Assembly (NCBI RefSeq): GCF_050908995.1
Contig: NC_135125.1
Span: 15,339,011 to 15,403,010 of the forward strand
Length of the DNA stretch: 64,000 nucleotides
Direction: 5' to 3'
From: Andrena cerasifolii
Taxonomy: Eukaryota; Arthropoda; Insecta; Hymenoptera; Andrenidae
Shown here: one piece after another, positions 1 through 11,983 of the stretch
Numbering within the stretch: the first letter of the stretch is position 1
How the letters are laid out: each line of letters opens with the position of its first letter
Translations under genes and position numbers: made by a program
The notes under the pieces: model-generated
Databases searched by the model: none
What the model was told of the DNA's origin: nothing
What the model saw: only the letters and a program-made list of their open reading frames with translations

Positions 1-633
1 GTTAATGTCATCGTCGCTGTGGCGAAGCAGCTTGGCCTCGATGCAAGCTTGATACCAAAGGCCTGCAACGAAGTGTACGCGGCCATGGATATGTCACCTA
101 CAAAAAGGAACGTGGTCAGTCACGGAGATCTATGGGGGAATAATTTCATGTTCAGTGACGACGTACCTCCAAAGTGTTTGTTAATAGACTTTCAATTGCT
201 GAGGTACTCACCCTTGGGGCACGACGTTGCGCAGTTCCTCTATCTCTGCACCGACCGCGAATTTAGAGAAACTTGGGAGGGGGCTATGCTGGAGCATTAT
301 TACAACGTACTTCGCGAGACCCTGAGTTCAGCGAAGTCCACGACCGTGGACGTTCCACCTTGGTCAGAGTTGAGTCAAGGAATGGAGGAACAACGCTTAG
401 CTGCTCTGATCACAGCGGCTACGTATTATCAGACTGTATTACTGAATGAGAATCTGAGCGCGGAGATCATGAATGATCCTGACAAGTACAGCGAATACGT
501 ATTCCAGGGCAGAGATGAGATTGTGCTGCGGAACATGAAGAATGATCCAGAATACGGTAGGAGAATAATGGGCGCTGTTACTGAATTGGTCGAGCTTAGC
601 TTTCGACTTGACCAGCTACCTAAACCCACGTGA
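1..633 (+). CDS. CHK kinase-like / EcKinase (DUF227) protein, 3' part
   Basis: The reading frame is open from base 1 and ends at TGA 631-633, so this is the 3' coding part (about 210 codons) of a gene starting upstream of the window. The segment VSHGDLWGNNFMF holds the HGDxWxxN catalytic-loop motif, and LLIDFQLLRYSPLGHDVAQFL holds the D-F-Q metal-binding motif followed by the family's G-x-D-x-A/V pattern. Both are characteristic of the CHK/EcKinase-like family (PF02958), a fold related to choline and aminoglycoside phosphotransferases. Family members are implicated in ecdysteroid 22-phosphorylation and detoxification in insects; the substrate of this one cannot be told. The C-terminal helical part (ELSQGMEEQRLAALITAATYY) is also family-like. 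It converges on WDR75. Family assignment is strong, specific function unknown. Confidence 0.9.
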   Translation, partial: VNVIVAVAKQLGLDASLIPKACNEVYAAMDMSPTKRNVVSHGDLWGNNFMFSDDVPPKCLLIDFQLLRYSPLGHDVAQFLYLCTDREFRETWEGAMLEHYYNVLRETLSSAKSTTVDVPPWSELSQGMEEQRLAALITAATYYQTVLLNENLSAEIMNDPDKYSEYVFQGRDEIVLRNMKNDPEYGRRIMGAVTELVELSFRLDQLPKPT

Positions 634-781
634 AACTAAAAATTCTTACGACCAAAGAACGATTACGCACATTAGAAGAACACAATGACACGTTAAAATA
701 TTGTATATAAATAATATTAAAATATTATATACAAATATTTATGTATACAAATGTAAACACTATATTTCTCCGACAGTATGT

Positions 782-787
782 AATAAA
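782..787 (+). terminator. Polyadenylation signal of the CHK-kinase-like gene
   Basis: AATAAA lies about 150 bp downstream of the CHK-kinase stop codon in an AT-rich stretch. It is the first canonical hexamer after the stop on this strand and is a likely 3' end signal. Confidence 0.55.
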
Positions 788-869
788 TAGTATACATGAA
801 CTAAAGGCTGCATCTTTTTATACCTGTGTTGATTTACATATTTCACGAAAGAATTTGAATACTCGTTGA

Positions 870-875
870 TTTATT
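870..875 (-). terminator. Polyadenylation signal of WDR75
   Basis: TTTATT on the + strand reads AATAAA on the - strand, about 165 bp past the WDR75 stop codon. The opposing AATAAA of the converging kinase gene is about 80 bp away, so the two 3' UTRs probably meet or overlap slightly. Confidence 0.5.
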
Positions 876-1040
876 TCCTATATAACAGAGCCCCCAAGAA
901 CGAAAGTGATGTAAGTAAAAGATTTCTAGAGATTCAGTTACTTTCGTGTATCGAATACTATATTTTAATCATCAACTCACACCACCCTCATTTACGGGGA
1001 TCTAATTGGGATGGAATATTGGTGCCTATCTGTTTCCTCA

Positions 1041-4000
1041 TCACTGCTCAGTGTTTTCTTCGCCCGGAAGTATGGTGGACAAGAAGGACCAATTGTGGTC
1101 ACGGAGTTGCACTTTCGCCTCGTCCGTGTCGTCGTTCTCAACGACAGGAGAAGATTCGCGTTTAGTTGGACGCGGGGATTCCTCCTCGCTCTCGCCCGCT
1201 GACTCCTCGTCGACGTGCATTTTGTCGTCCCTAAAAAATGGTGACGTTAGAAGAATGAAAGTTTAATAAATGATAACGTGGCCAGAATAGCTCTTTCACG
1301 AGTCGTTAAATTACCTGTCATCCGTTGATTGAGCTTTCGACGTCGATGACATCAATAGAGAAGTAATGAAAGATGCACAGAGCATCTTCATAGGCGGCAA
1401 AGTGTGGGCCGAGACGCTGAGGAGCTGAAACACGTTGCTGGTATTAATTCACGGCATTCCAGGGGCTAAATACTTTTAATTGCTCCCCCATTATCACGTT
1501 CTAAAAAGCTGAAAGTAGAAGACACGTGTATCCGGCAGCGCATTGCGGTGACGAAGGGGGACGTTTCTCTTCTTCGACTGATAAAGACAAAATTGTAACT
1601 AAGCGAAAACAATACTCTGACCGAAAGAATTACGTGGAATTGGAAATGCGTCTACACGTTAGTCAGACTCGTGACGCTCGCCAGATCCGATTAGTTAATT
1701 AGTTTTAAGGCTGACGCAGGCACACCCCCGAACGCAAAATTTCTGCAATTCCTGTAATCTTCTACTTCAGATCTAGGTTGACGCGTCTTTTACGACCTAC
1801 ACGAATCTTCGTCTCGGTATACACCAGTTTTCGCCAGAGAGTCGCGAGAAATACGCGTGTACCATCAAACAGGCCTATGACAAGAAAATAACTGAGAAAA
1901 ATTACCAAGCACAGTCCGAAGCTCTTTCCTATACCGTTACTTTCTATTCAAACAATCCCCGCTAGCGTACCTCTTTATCATATACCAAAAACGATCCTCC
2001 AAGCATTCCTATGGAATTGTTTTTACGTAGAAGAATTATTCCGTGCAATTTATGCGAAGCGAGGCGACCAGTTTAAAACAGTTTAACGAGATTAGCGATT
2101 CGGAAAGTCCGCCCCCAGCGTGTACCATTTTATTAATAGGTAACGAAACAATCAGGACAGTTCCCGCGGGAGATAAGAGTTCCTGGCTCGCCAACAGGTT
2201 CGTCCTGACCTGGTTTTAACAGAACATTTGCGAGTAATTCCGGAGCTACGTTGAAAACCATGCTCCCCCTTTGTAACGCGAATGAATAAAGGAACGGCGT
2301 GGTGGAAAGTTTGATTCTTCGTGCGCCGTAACTTCGACGTCGCTCGTTAATCTCGGTTGAAGTATCGAAAACTTAATTAAACCAAGAAACGCTACCGCGC
2401 TCGGCACGCAATCTACTATATTTACAGCAACGGAGAAACTCGATACTGGATTAACATAGCAGAGTATCTTGAAGGAAACACGAGCTGAAAGACTGCTGGA
2501 TAGTCAAGGGAGAAATAAGGATCCTTCCTCGCTATACGTCGAGTGATCAATGAGGAAGAACTTGCTAGTGCGTCAATGGAAGATGCCAGTCCCTACGATG
2601 ACGCTTCAGGAGAATACGAAACGCAGTAGAAACGGAGGTAGCTGGTAAACAATTAAGGCTCGGTGATTCCATGGAACTGACGCAATTTGTACAGTAAGAA
2701 CGAAAGTGGCGGGCTGGCGGATATCCGTCCGCTGTAAGTAGCGACGTGCCTAATTAATTACGCGCTACGACGTTTTACGGTCCGCTTTATCACGTCACCG
2801 GGACACCTCGGCTAACGAGGAAGATGCGTCTTGCCGCGCTTAAGAAAAGAGAGAGTATTTAAGAGTGTACAGCTTCTGGTAAGCGAGCCGGCACTTCTCT
2901 AATATCTGCGCCGAGGAATGCCAGACAATTGAAAAATATCCAGAGCTATCTGGAGAGCTTGTTTAATATTAATTAGAGACAGCGTCCACGTTCTTCGCAA
3001 CGCCATCATTAGAGATCATACGGCCTTAAGGACCGCTGCCGGGCAGTGATGATCCTTAATTTGCTTAGCCTCCAGACTAACGCAGCCTCCAAATGGGGCA
3101 AGATTTAACTTTCAGAGAAGGCTGATGTTATCGCACGGATTCCATCGGCGACAATGCCCGTGAAGTTTCGACGAGCCTGCACTTGTTGCGCGTCCTCCAG
3201 CGATAACAACTCGAGGGAGAAACTTGCCCTGGTATTGATTCTGCATCGAGCAGCGATGATGCACACGTAGGCTGACTTTATTGTTCTCGAGGGTACCTCG
3301 TGCGACCGCCGCGATATCGCAATCTCTCTCATGTATTCATGAGGAGCTAGACATTCTATTTTTGAATCCAGCTTCTACTGCATTTAACTGTATGAATGAT
3401 CACGAACCCATTATCATTCGGGAACAGAGGCAACTCTCCTTCCTCGGATTCCTTTAGTTCACCGTTCAACGAGCGACAGATCGCCTCGTAGTTTCAACTG
3501 TTTCGTCCACTTTCCGGGGGGTGATGGTGGGAATTTTCGATGAATCATTCGGAGGTGATCTATGGTCGATCTCAGCCAGCTTCCACGAAGATGAAAATAA
3601 TTCCTCGAAACGACGCGTGCAGGTTCTCCGTCCAAGACAATGCCCTAGGTCAGAGGGACAACTGGAACGCCGTGAGAGGGTGGGAGTGTGGAGTAGCAGC
3701 TCCTATATTAAATCATGGCGAGGCCACTTCCCAAAGTCAGTCATACGTCGAGCGCTCGAGCACGCGAGAAACACTTCTCCCCCGAAGATCTCTCGATTCT
3801 CGTTCACATCTGAAGAAGTACTAGTGAATGTTATCTCAGTAGTGCATACTGTTCAGTATCGCAAGAAAAAGTAAATCGAATAATTGGAACCCTTTGAAAA
3901 TTCGCCCTTGGAATTCTTCTCAAATAACTCTGGCATATTCGCGGCTTTTCTATTGAAGGAGTATTTGAAGAAGAGGCCGACTATCTGTTCTCCAAGTGTG

Positions 4001-7000
4001 CAACGACCAGAAGCTTCTCTGCTTTCTGTACAACAATCTCCGGGCATGAAGTTAACGGCGTGGAGTTTAGTGTCGTGCGTCCTGGTGGCTATCTTGTTCC
4101 TGGCAGCTACTACGTCTGCATACCCTGCCAGCAACCCGGAAATAGTGAGTACTTTTCCTTGTGCTCTGTTCTCTCAGCGAGGTTCGCATTAATTAATGCA
4201 AGATTCAGGGCCAATTCAGGTAGTTCGGAACCACCTGCAACTTTACATTTCTCTCGAGTATTTTATGGGAGATGCTGCATTGATGTTCCCTCAGTGTCTC
4301 GGCACGTCCATGTTCTCCGATTTCCTTTCTCGATGCATATCTTTCTTCCCGAGTCACTTCCATCAAATTCAGCCCTACGCTGAGTTTAACGAGTAGACTA
4401 CCAGTAGCTTGGGGGCCTTGATTCGTAAACTCTTGCTCCTCGCCGCAAATTAAACGTGCGCAGCGTTAGGAAGAGCGCTAGGCAAGCCTAGAAAGATGTA
4501 GACGTGAGTGAGCGTGCCGATCTATTGCTTCGCAAGCCAACTACCAGGAGAACTGGTAACCGAGGCGTGCTCCTAAAAGAGAAGCAAAGTTTCTTGAAGT
4601 CAATCCGTTTCGTTTCATTCTCGCTAAAGATGGTAATTCAAATAAATCGCGCCCTCCTAACAATCGCAGAGTGTTATCGTCGGGTCGCACGAGCCGGCGT
4701 TGACCAAATGGAGCAAATAGATACACGTACCGCACGCGCTTACCGATAGTAGTATTTTGTTCGAGATGACATAATTCGGTCGTTCGTATCCCCATTACCA
4801 AGGAACAAAAGCTTGTGTGCAGAAGAGCCTCCCAGCAACGCCTGAGATTAATAAATACTGTTGTGACTCGTTTATCAGTGGCAAGATACCATGCGAACGG
4901 TGAGGGACCTAAGCGCGTCCACCGAATCAGTAGCTGCAAATAAGATTCGTATTTTCCTTGTACAGGGGCACGTGGGCCGCACACGATAACGTTGCAAACT
5001 TAAGTGGACGTTGATCACAAGCGTTCCTTGTTAAATCCATCTCCTTTCGCCACTTGATTGTATTGGTATATCTAATCAGGCTGAACTATAGGTGGTTCAC
5101 AATACTGTAAACAGTAACAGAGTTCACGTTTTCCAGAAACACTTTTCGAGACAATTCGGCTATAAATACCCACGGAACGATTGTCCGGTTTATTTATACG
5201 CTGCGCTACCCGAAGGTCTTCTGAGATTTATTCAACGTTGCCAATCATTTCTTTTCAAGATGTACAACATGCAGGCGATCGAGAACATGCGACAAATACC
5301 GCAATGGCATTGCCTGCGCTACAGGAAATTCGACCTGGTACGTCGCTGCCGGAACTACCGTCTAGGAAGGAAACACTGACGAATACAAAAGCCCCGACAT
5401 CCAGGATTTATGGCTACCAACAAGTCCCTTTACTTCAAGTTACATCGATCAGCTCTTCTGAACGTTCTACTACACATGTTTAAGTTCATCTGAGACAACG
5501 TAAGCTACATAACCGGCTGATAAACAGAAGCAACCGTCATTTACCATAGATTGTAACTTAACTCTTCGTGGCACATCGTTTACTTCAAGACTGTAATTTT
5601 AAGACTTCACTCGAGCTCTATGCCTTCGTCGCATAGACCCAAACGGAGCAAATAGCAATGGAAGGAACTTTACACTGAATCTCCCCGACAACTAGTAACT
5701 TAAGCCTTCCCTATGACAAAAGACGAATAATAAAGCTTGCCTGCGTTTCACTAAGTTATTAATGTCACTCGTAATTCTACGTTAATTATTTATACCGCAT
5801 TATATGGGGAACTGTATAAATGCGCTTCGATCTCATTGTAGGATGAGAATGTGTTGTAGAATAAAATTATGTTTTTTATTGCAAATGTATTCTTCAAAAT
5901 GGATTATTCACCTGTTGACGTGCTTTACCTTAATATAAAAAGAGCAGTTGCAAAATGTATTCAGACCACTTACTTCTTCCACCATCCCCTTCCCCCGTAT
6001 TCCTAGTTGCTCGTGCGTGTACGACGCTGTCTCCTTATCGGTGACAGTCTTGGCCGCGATCGTGTTAGCGAAAGCAGTGGCGGGCACGGAATTCGTAGAC
6101 AAACTTTCCAGCGAAATGGCCACTTCGGATTCCGGTTCTAGCGTTAACAATTCCTGCGAACGAAGAGGGTAGATAAATGCTCGTACACGGTGCACAATCG
6201 ATATCGTGTTCGCGCATTCTATTACGTACTTGATTAGAATCTAAAAAGAAAAGCTGCGACTTCCGTTGCCACTGCCTGTCAGAGGCATTTGGTTTCTGCT
6301 GCAGGCGCGGCACAAAAGTAGCGCCTAAGATAGAACTGTAGTTCTCGATGACAGTGCTTCTCGTGTAAACGGGTTTCGATCTGTGCGGCATGAATACGAA
6401 CACTGAAACAGATGGGTAGCTTAATACGTGAAAGAGAATGAAAACTTAATTCACATTCCGGGAGAGCGTTTAAGCTTACGTGAATTATCGGTCGTAAATA
6501 CAGCCATGTATGCGGATTTAGTATCTGCTGCAAGCGTGGCGACTTGCAAAGGCACGCTCCATATTAGCGTAAGAGATAAGATGTTCCATACCGCGATGTG
6601 TTCCGTGGAAGCTGCTACTACGAGGTGGCAGGCATCTTGCCTCCCGAATTCGATTCGCCTGGTCATGTGTGAGTAACAACGCTAATGTTATTCTTTGACT
6701 AACATCGCTATCGCTGCTATGGAACTTACATTACTTGATGCTGATATTGACTGTGCGTTAAGCTGCACTTAAATGTGCAGGTATCGGGTGTCCACATCGT
6801 TACACTGCAACCGAAACCGATGCCCACTAACGAACCATCTACCGAGAATGCGGCATCCGTTACAGGCAGATTTCTATAATCCCCTATACTGTGGCAGAGC
6901 CAGTGTTTCGATTTTTCTGGGACAATCGTAAGCGTTACAATTAGTGGCGGCTATCGCGCGTGCATTAATAAAACGTGTGATGTTTACGCACTGTACGTAG

Positions 7001-9736
7001 ATGAAGATTCAACCAGGTTCCACAGTTTAAACTTCTTGTCCCTGCCAGTTGTGACCGCTAGGGTTCCATCGTCGTCGAACGGAGTACTTGGTTGGAAACG
7101 TAAAGCGTTCACGCCTCCCTCGTGAGGAAGCTCGATCGATGTGTTCAATGCGAACCTACGAGATTCATAAAAATTTTCATGACACTTGAAGATTCCTTGT
7201 AGAAAACACTGTAAGTGCCAAAAATCAAATTCTATACTATTTCCGATGACTTCTTTTATTAATTTCAACACTTACAGTGTTCTCTACGAGGACTCTTCAA
7301 TTGAATACGAGGGAGTCACGTTCTATACTTACAATTGCTGTTTAGTGTCAAACAGCCAAAACTTGAGCCTTACTTCTATACACGACACTTTATCGTTTCG
7401 TTCTTCGACAGTCGCCATCCACGTGCCATCGTAATTTAAAGCTATTTTCGTGACTTCGGTGTTCACAATAATTACGCTACGCTCTTGGGTTAAAAAGTTT
7501 TGTGCTGTAATATTTATCTAAAATACATCGATATTTATATATATATATCGTATTTATTTTAACACATATCCTCTGTAAGATATTATATCTTGGATCGCTA
7601 CTTACATTGTACAGTAAGCTTTTCGTACGAGTGTTATAAAATTGAACATGCCCGGTGCGACTATTTAGAACAAGAGAGTTCGTACGCGGATCGACAACGA
7701 GGCCAGCAGGGAATAAGTCTTGGGAAGAAAGAGCCACACCCCACGTAAAGTTCTGTATTACAGAGGTCAATTTCCTTTGTGGATTTACGACCACGATACC
7801 TGTAATTTTTAACGAGCGTAAAATATTGTTAGCTTAAAGAAGAACTTGAAATCGCTCTAGTAGCGATAAGTATTGAAAGATCCCAGCACCATTATCTAAA
7901 GTAGAAACAGCAACGTATAAATTGTCCGGGGCAATAGTAAGATGTTTAATGGGTGCTGGCAATCGAGGGAGAAAAGATTTTTGATGCGAATTCGCTATAA
8001 CCCATTTCACAAGCACGCATTCTCCTCCTCCAGTGTACATGTGACCACCTGTAATTTTTATAAAATCACTACAATTATGTTTAATGGTGTACAGTCGTTA
8101 TTACATCGAAATTAAAAGAAATGTAGAAACGCCTGTATATTACCTGATTTACTGAATGCTATTTCCGTCACAGGTAAAGTATGCCAGTGGTAAACCGCTG
8201 TGTAAGGTCTCGCTTGAAACAAACTCTTCCACACTACTACGCGACCCGTCGAGTCTCCCGTGGCGACGCACTCTTCTTCTGGATGTCCAGCGAGACACGT
8301 GGGTATCCTGCCTGTTTTACCTGTCTTGTGCCTGCGATTGAGCGATACAATATTTCAACGCTATTCCATTATTTCTTCAATGATAGATAGGATTTATTAG
8401 TTGATCCTACATACAGTTTATCGACAAGGTTCCTCGACGGATTTAATATGTGCAGATCTACATCGTGAAGCACAGCTATTAGATTCTCCCCATGATTTCC
8501 AATTATATCAACATAATATTCATGGGAATCGGTTCTGCAAATAAAGAAATGAATTACCGCCTTCCCATCGGAGGGCTTTAGAAACTTTCACTTACGGTAT
8601 ACATGTGGACTTTGTACAGACTCCGTTGTCCAAGTCGAATAAAGCTATATAAATCTTTGCGTTACACTTGGAAATGTAGGTTACGAGCACTTGGCGCAGC
8701 TCGTTTCCTTTGTAAGTTTTATAGTTAACAATGTGAAAGGTTCTTATTTTTGGTTCTTCCTGGAATATCAGTTTCTATAGGAAGAACAGAAATAACAACG
8801 AAGTGATTAAAAACATTCTAGAAGCTGTTGCGCTAATCCGAACCTTTTGCTTCTACAATAAAGTGACCAGACGTCCCGCATTTGAGCCCGTTGTCCCGCA
8901 TTGAAAAGTGTCCCGCAAAGCGTCCCGGATTGGACATGTAACCTTTGACATTTTCGCAGTGGCATAAAGTTACTGTTTCCTCTACTTTTCTTGTTGTGAA
9001 AAAAGAAATATTTTTCATTACGTTTCAATGTATCACTTTATAATCACAAGTATGTATTTTTAAATATATTGTAAATGCTTTAATAAACTACGAAAAAGAT
9101 CTCCTCACGGATCTGTTGATCCTTTTTTTTTTGCTTGCTCGCTTGCTTGTCCCGCAATGGAACAGAAAATATCTGGTCACTTTATTCTACAAGATATGTT
9201 TAAAGTTCGTACTAATTTCTTAGTGATAATGCCACTTTGACAGCTCCAGAAATTCAGTTCCCCGTGCTCCGTACAGGCGATGACGGCATTAGGATTTTCC
9301 GGGTGCACTATAAGTCCCGCTATCCGATGGTTCGCTGGTTCTAATTCTTTAACGAAGTCTCCCGTTTGAGTACTATAAGCTCTTATGACGTATTTCCATA
9401 CTATGTACAATGTCCTGCAGAGATGGAAATGAATTAGTGGAGAGAAGTTAAAAGCATGTACTTTAGTGGATATAAGAGCAGTACCGGTGATTGAATTTTA
9501 CGAGTGTAATGTATTCATTATTCAATCTTTCGATTTGTGCGCTACGTAACAAATATTACAAGGAAGAAGCATTAAGGTCTCTGTAGTCGTTATATTAAAA
9601 CTTACTCTCCGTCGTGAGAAAAGACTGGCCGTTGATCGATTATACTACCTCCACCTTTTCTCGTTAAAACTAAATCGTCCACATCGATTACATCAATATT
9701 CGCAGACTGCCGCCTTGCCCTTAACTTCATCTGCAT
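1041..9736 (-). CDS. WDR75: WD repeat-containing protein 75 (U3 snoRNP / SSU processome component, UTP17 family)
   Basis: Exons in coding order (read down the - strand): 9606-9736, 9213-9414, 8596-8759, 8415-8534, 8144-8331, 7890-8048, 7606-7799, 7333-7517, 6992-7155, 6730-6916, 6480-6658, 6230-6402, 5974-6153, 1315-1424, 1041-1230. All junctions are GT-AG and in phase; the total is 2526 bp, giving 841 aa, close to the about 830 aa of vertebrate WDR75. Recognisable segments include SGGHMYTGGGECVLVKW, LVLNSRTGHVQFYN, LPHEGGVNALRF and VSAHTLPPMKMLC, followed by an acidic tail ending in EENTEQ, as in WDR75. The protein has two WD40 propellers and acts in the nucleolus in pre-18S rRNA processing and Pol I transcription. 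The start was chosen as the first ATG in the open frame (9734-9736); a second ATG lies two codons later. Intron 13 (1425-5973) is unusually long and hosts a candidate gene on the other strand. The donors of exons 2 (GTACGA), 6 (GTGCTG) and 9 (GTGCGT) are weak, but the phases and family alignment support them. Confidence 0.95.
4046..4144 (+). CDS. First coding exon of a candidate small secreted peptide gene inside WDR75 intron 13
   Basis: ATG at 4046 opens 33 codons that read as a textbook signal peptide. A short basic start MKLTAW is followed by a hydrophobic core SLVSCVLVAILFLAA and a likely cleavage after TTSA, then YPASNPEI. The frame runs straight into GTGAGT at 4145, a good 5' splice site at phase 0. 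It lies antisense within the 4.5-kb WDR75 intron, where an intron-nested gene would explain the extra length. I do not recognise the family; signal peptides of insect neuropeptide precursors, venom peptides and antimicrobial peptides all look like this. A chance ORF is possible, but the hydrophobic profile, cleavage site and donor together make that less likely. Confidence 0.5.
5260..5379 (+). CDS. Possible last exon of the nested secreted-peptide gene (tentative)
   Basis: A pyrimidine-rich tract ending in TTTTCAAG (to 5259) could be a 3' splice site. Joined at phase 0 to the exon ending at 4144, it gives 39 codons ending at TGA 5377-5379. The segment contains two cysteines and ends in NYRLGRKH, where G-R-K resembles an amidation plus dibasic cleavage signal of neuropeptide precursors. 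AATAAA at 5729-5734 could end the transcript. In the +1 frame the same DNA is cysteine-rich (CTTCRRSRTC and further), so the true frame is not certain. An unseen exon in between could change the phase. This exon is an inference and needs transcript support. Confidence 0.25.
   Translation: MYNMQAIENMRQIPQWHCLRYRKFDLVRRCRNYRLGRKH
7186..7300. repeat. Foldback hairpin in WDR75 intron 8
   Basis: The 177-bp intron 7156-7332 contains two 32-base inverted arms, 7186-7217 and 7269-7300, with 29 of 32 positions complementary and a loop of about 50 bases. The arms carry the motif CACTGTAAGTG and its complement. It may be a tiny MITE remnant or an intronic RNA hairpin; I see no target duplication. Confidence 0.7.
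8859..9184. mobile_element. hAT-like MITE in WDR75 intron 2
   Basis: This 326-bp insertion has inverted ends TAAAGTGACCAG / CTGGTCACTTTA and is flanked by a perfect 8-bp duplication TTCTACAA (8851-8858 and 9185-9192), the hallmark of hAT elements. The interior has repeated TCCCGCA motifs (CAGACGTCCCGC and TTGTCCCGCA), typical of hAT subterminal regions. It has no transposase. Its right end is 28 bases from the 5' splice site of WDR75 exon 2. Confidence 0.85.
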
Positions 9737-10084
9737 TTTGTCTCTTGACTGGCGATGGACTAACGTTTTCGATAATTACGCCCCTTATTGCACACTCCAT
9801 ACATTAATGACACTCTAGAGCACAAATTCACCGTAAAAAATTCTATTCCGACAATTACACGTGCTACACTTCGAATCACTACGAATAACCAAACCAAACG
9901 TCGACCGCATGGTTCATTCCTGTATCTAAACACGTGAAACCTACTTCATTCGACAATCCTGCAACATTGAGCGAATAAAACACCTGCAATGATGCAACTT
10001 CATGCGAGTCGGTAATTTATTGAGACATGTTTCTACTTTACCTTCTGACAATGATTATTGTCACGCATGTAATGTTCTGAGTAT
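9737..10084 (-). promoter_or_regulatory. 5' flank and putative promoter of WDR75
   Basis: These 348 bases lie between the WDR75 start codon and the transposon target site. No TATA box at a sensible distance or other core element is clear, which is usual for a housekeeping nucleolar gene. The transposon inserted about 350 bp upstream of the start codon, so the proximal promoter was probably spared. Confidence 0.4.
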
Positions 10085-11072
10085 ATATAATCACAGACGA
10101 GGTATAGAATAGACCTATCACCTTATGGGACTTCGTGTCGCCACCCAATCTGTGTTACCGACCCATAATTTCAGGACTGAATTTAGCGACTTCTGTTCAT
10201 GAACAGCGTCCAACTCAGCAACTACTCTGAAATGTGTTGAAATGCTGAAAGGTGTGTGCGTACTTGTATACGTGTGACTTGTTTAGAGAGAGAGTTTGAC
10301 ATAAGAGGGTAGGCTTTTGTTACGGCACAGACGAGGTATAGAATAGACCTATCAAGCAATGTATTTTTGTGTCGCCGGTTTAGGGGGTCCTAGGACCCCC
10401 TTGCCATTTTAGTGTCGCATGCAACGTTACCGGTGAAGTCTCAAAACAGATTGTAACGCTACGCGTGGTAGGAACTAGAATTAAGCACGAGTAAAACTAG
10501 TTTATGTTTTGTGAGTCAATGCCCGCGATTTACAAATGTTTCTGTTAGAGTAACAATTTAAAAATCGTCTTATGAACATATTCCGTTCAACGGAAGAGAA
10601 CGGAGGAAGAAAATAAAACGATATCACATTCGTCTTTTAACCTTGCTGTCCTATTCCGGTTTATTTAACGCAAAACAAATTTATTTAACATACAAATTTA
10701 TATAAACAACAACATTATTTGTGGAAGACATGCTTTCACGATGTAACGTGGAATACCTCGCAAAGGAATTGTAACTTTGTATATTTCAATAAAATGCTGA
10801 AGCAGAGAGGACTTTAAAAATTGTGAAAAACTCAACAGTTCCAGTGTCTCGCTGAAATATTCCAACTTGCACTTATTCTTCCATCTTAACAATATATTCG
10901 TGTTCTGGGGTTCGGTAAGAACAATCGAACAACATTTTAAGTTACATAGTATTGCAAGTTAAAGAAATTCTTATATACGACTAGAATATTTGACAATCGC
11001 AGCCATCGGCTCGGTTCTCACCGATTACCAGGTCTCACCGCGAGGAGGTTGCTGCGCTTGGAGACCCGTAGA

Positions 11073-11164
11073 GAGATAGATGGAATCAAAGTTCCATCGA
11101 TCTCCCTGTACATGAAGCCTACTAAACCAAAGAGATGGATGGAAACAAAGTTCCATCGATCTCT
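11073..11164. repeat. Twin short hairpins inside the transposon
   Basis: Two consecutive near-perfect hairpins, 11073-11104 and 11131-11164, share the stem GATGGAA / TTCCATC with a loop containing CAAAG. The second has an extended stem flanked by AAACC and GGTTT. They look like duplicated structural or protein-binding units. Function is unknown. Confidence 0.65.
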
Positions 11165-11983
11165 TCGGTTTAGATATAGAATCTAGGGAACTGCCAAGCT
11201 ATCACTCGATTAAAAGAAATTCAGGAAAGAAGGAAAGGCGAAGGGTAAGCATGAAACAAGTATTGGACGGCGCAGTTCCTACCACCCTGCTGTCCAAGTC
11301 GAAAGGGAAAAGCGCTCGGCGCCTCCCAGAAGATTCCTGTTGCTCCGATGCGACTCGTCAGGAGCAAACACTTGACCTGACTCAAGCCGTCCAACACGGA
11401 GATTGGGTAATCGAACCGGGTGACTTACGCAGGCAGTGTACCAAAAGGTGCACCCCCTACGCCCGAAACTTTTCCCTTTGGACAAGAACACCAAGGGATG
11501 AAACTGATCCACCCATACCGATTCCATGCTCAGTCACTTGCTTCCGCAAACGGAAGCAGCGGTAACCTCCTCATCACAGATGAGGAGCCAATAAACGAAC
11601 AACAAAGTTAATGATTTAGTGACTGCTTGGCAATTTTACATGGGACCTTAAATACTTCATACTATAATAAATTAGCCTAGCCTACCTTAGATGTCTTCTT
11701 TCACTGTCACTTTGCACGATCACTTTTCACTATCACTTTTCACTAGTTTCTTTTTAAATATATCGTGTTATTAACTCCATTCCCCGAGTAACGGTGAACC
11801 TGAAAAGCTGAAACAATCAACTACTATATGTTAGTAACGGTGTGGTCGGCCTGGAAAGAAATTAAGGAAAAGCTTATTGAGTTGGAGACGATTGAGATAA
11901 TTTCGACCAACAGCAGAGCACGCACGAGCATGCAAAACCACCGCAGAGATAAGTACTTGAAGGAAAGAGTGACAGAAGTCACA

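Noticed and set aside
1006..1266. Three + strand frames opposite the WDR75 terminal exons
   Set aside because: They are antisense shadows of the last WDR75 exon, whose frame and splice phase fit the family.
8807..9028. 73-codon - strand frame that looks Lys/Arg-rich
   Set aside because: It falls within the hAT MITE and WDR75 intron 2; the exon 2 to exon 3 phase excludes it, and no transposase motif is visible.
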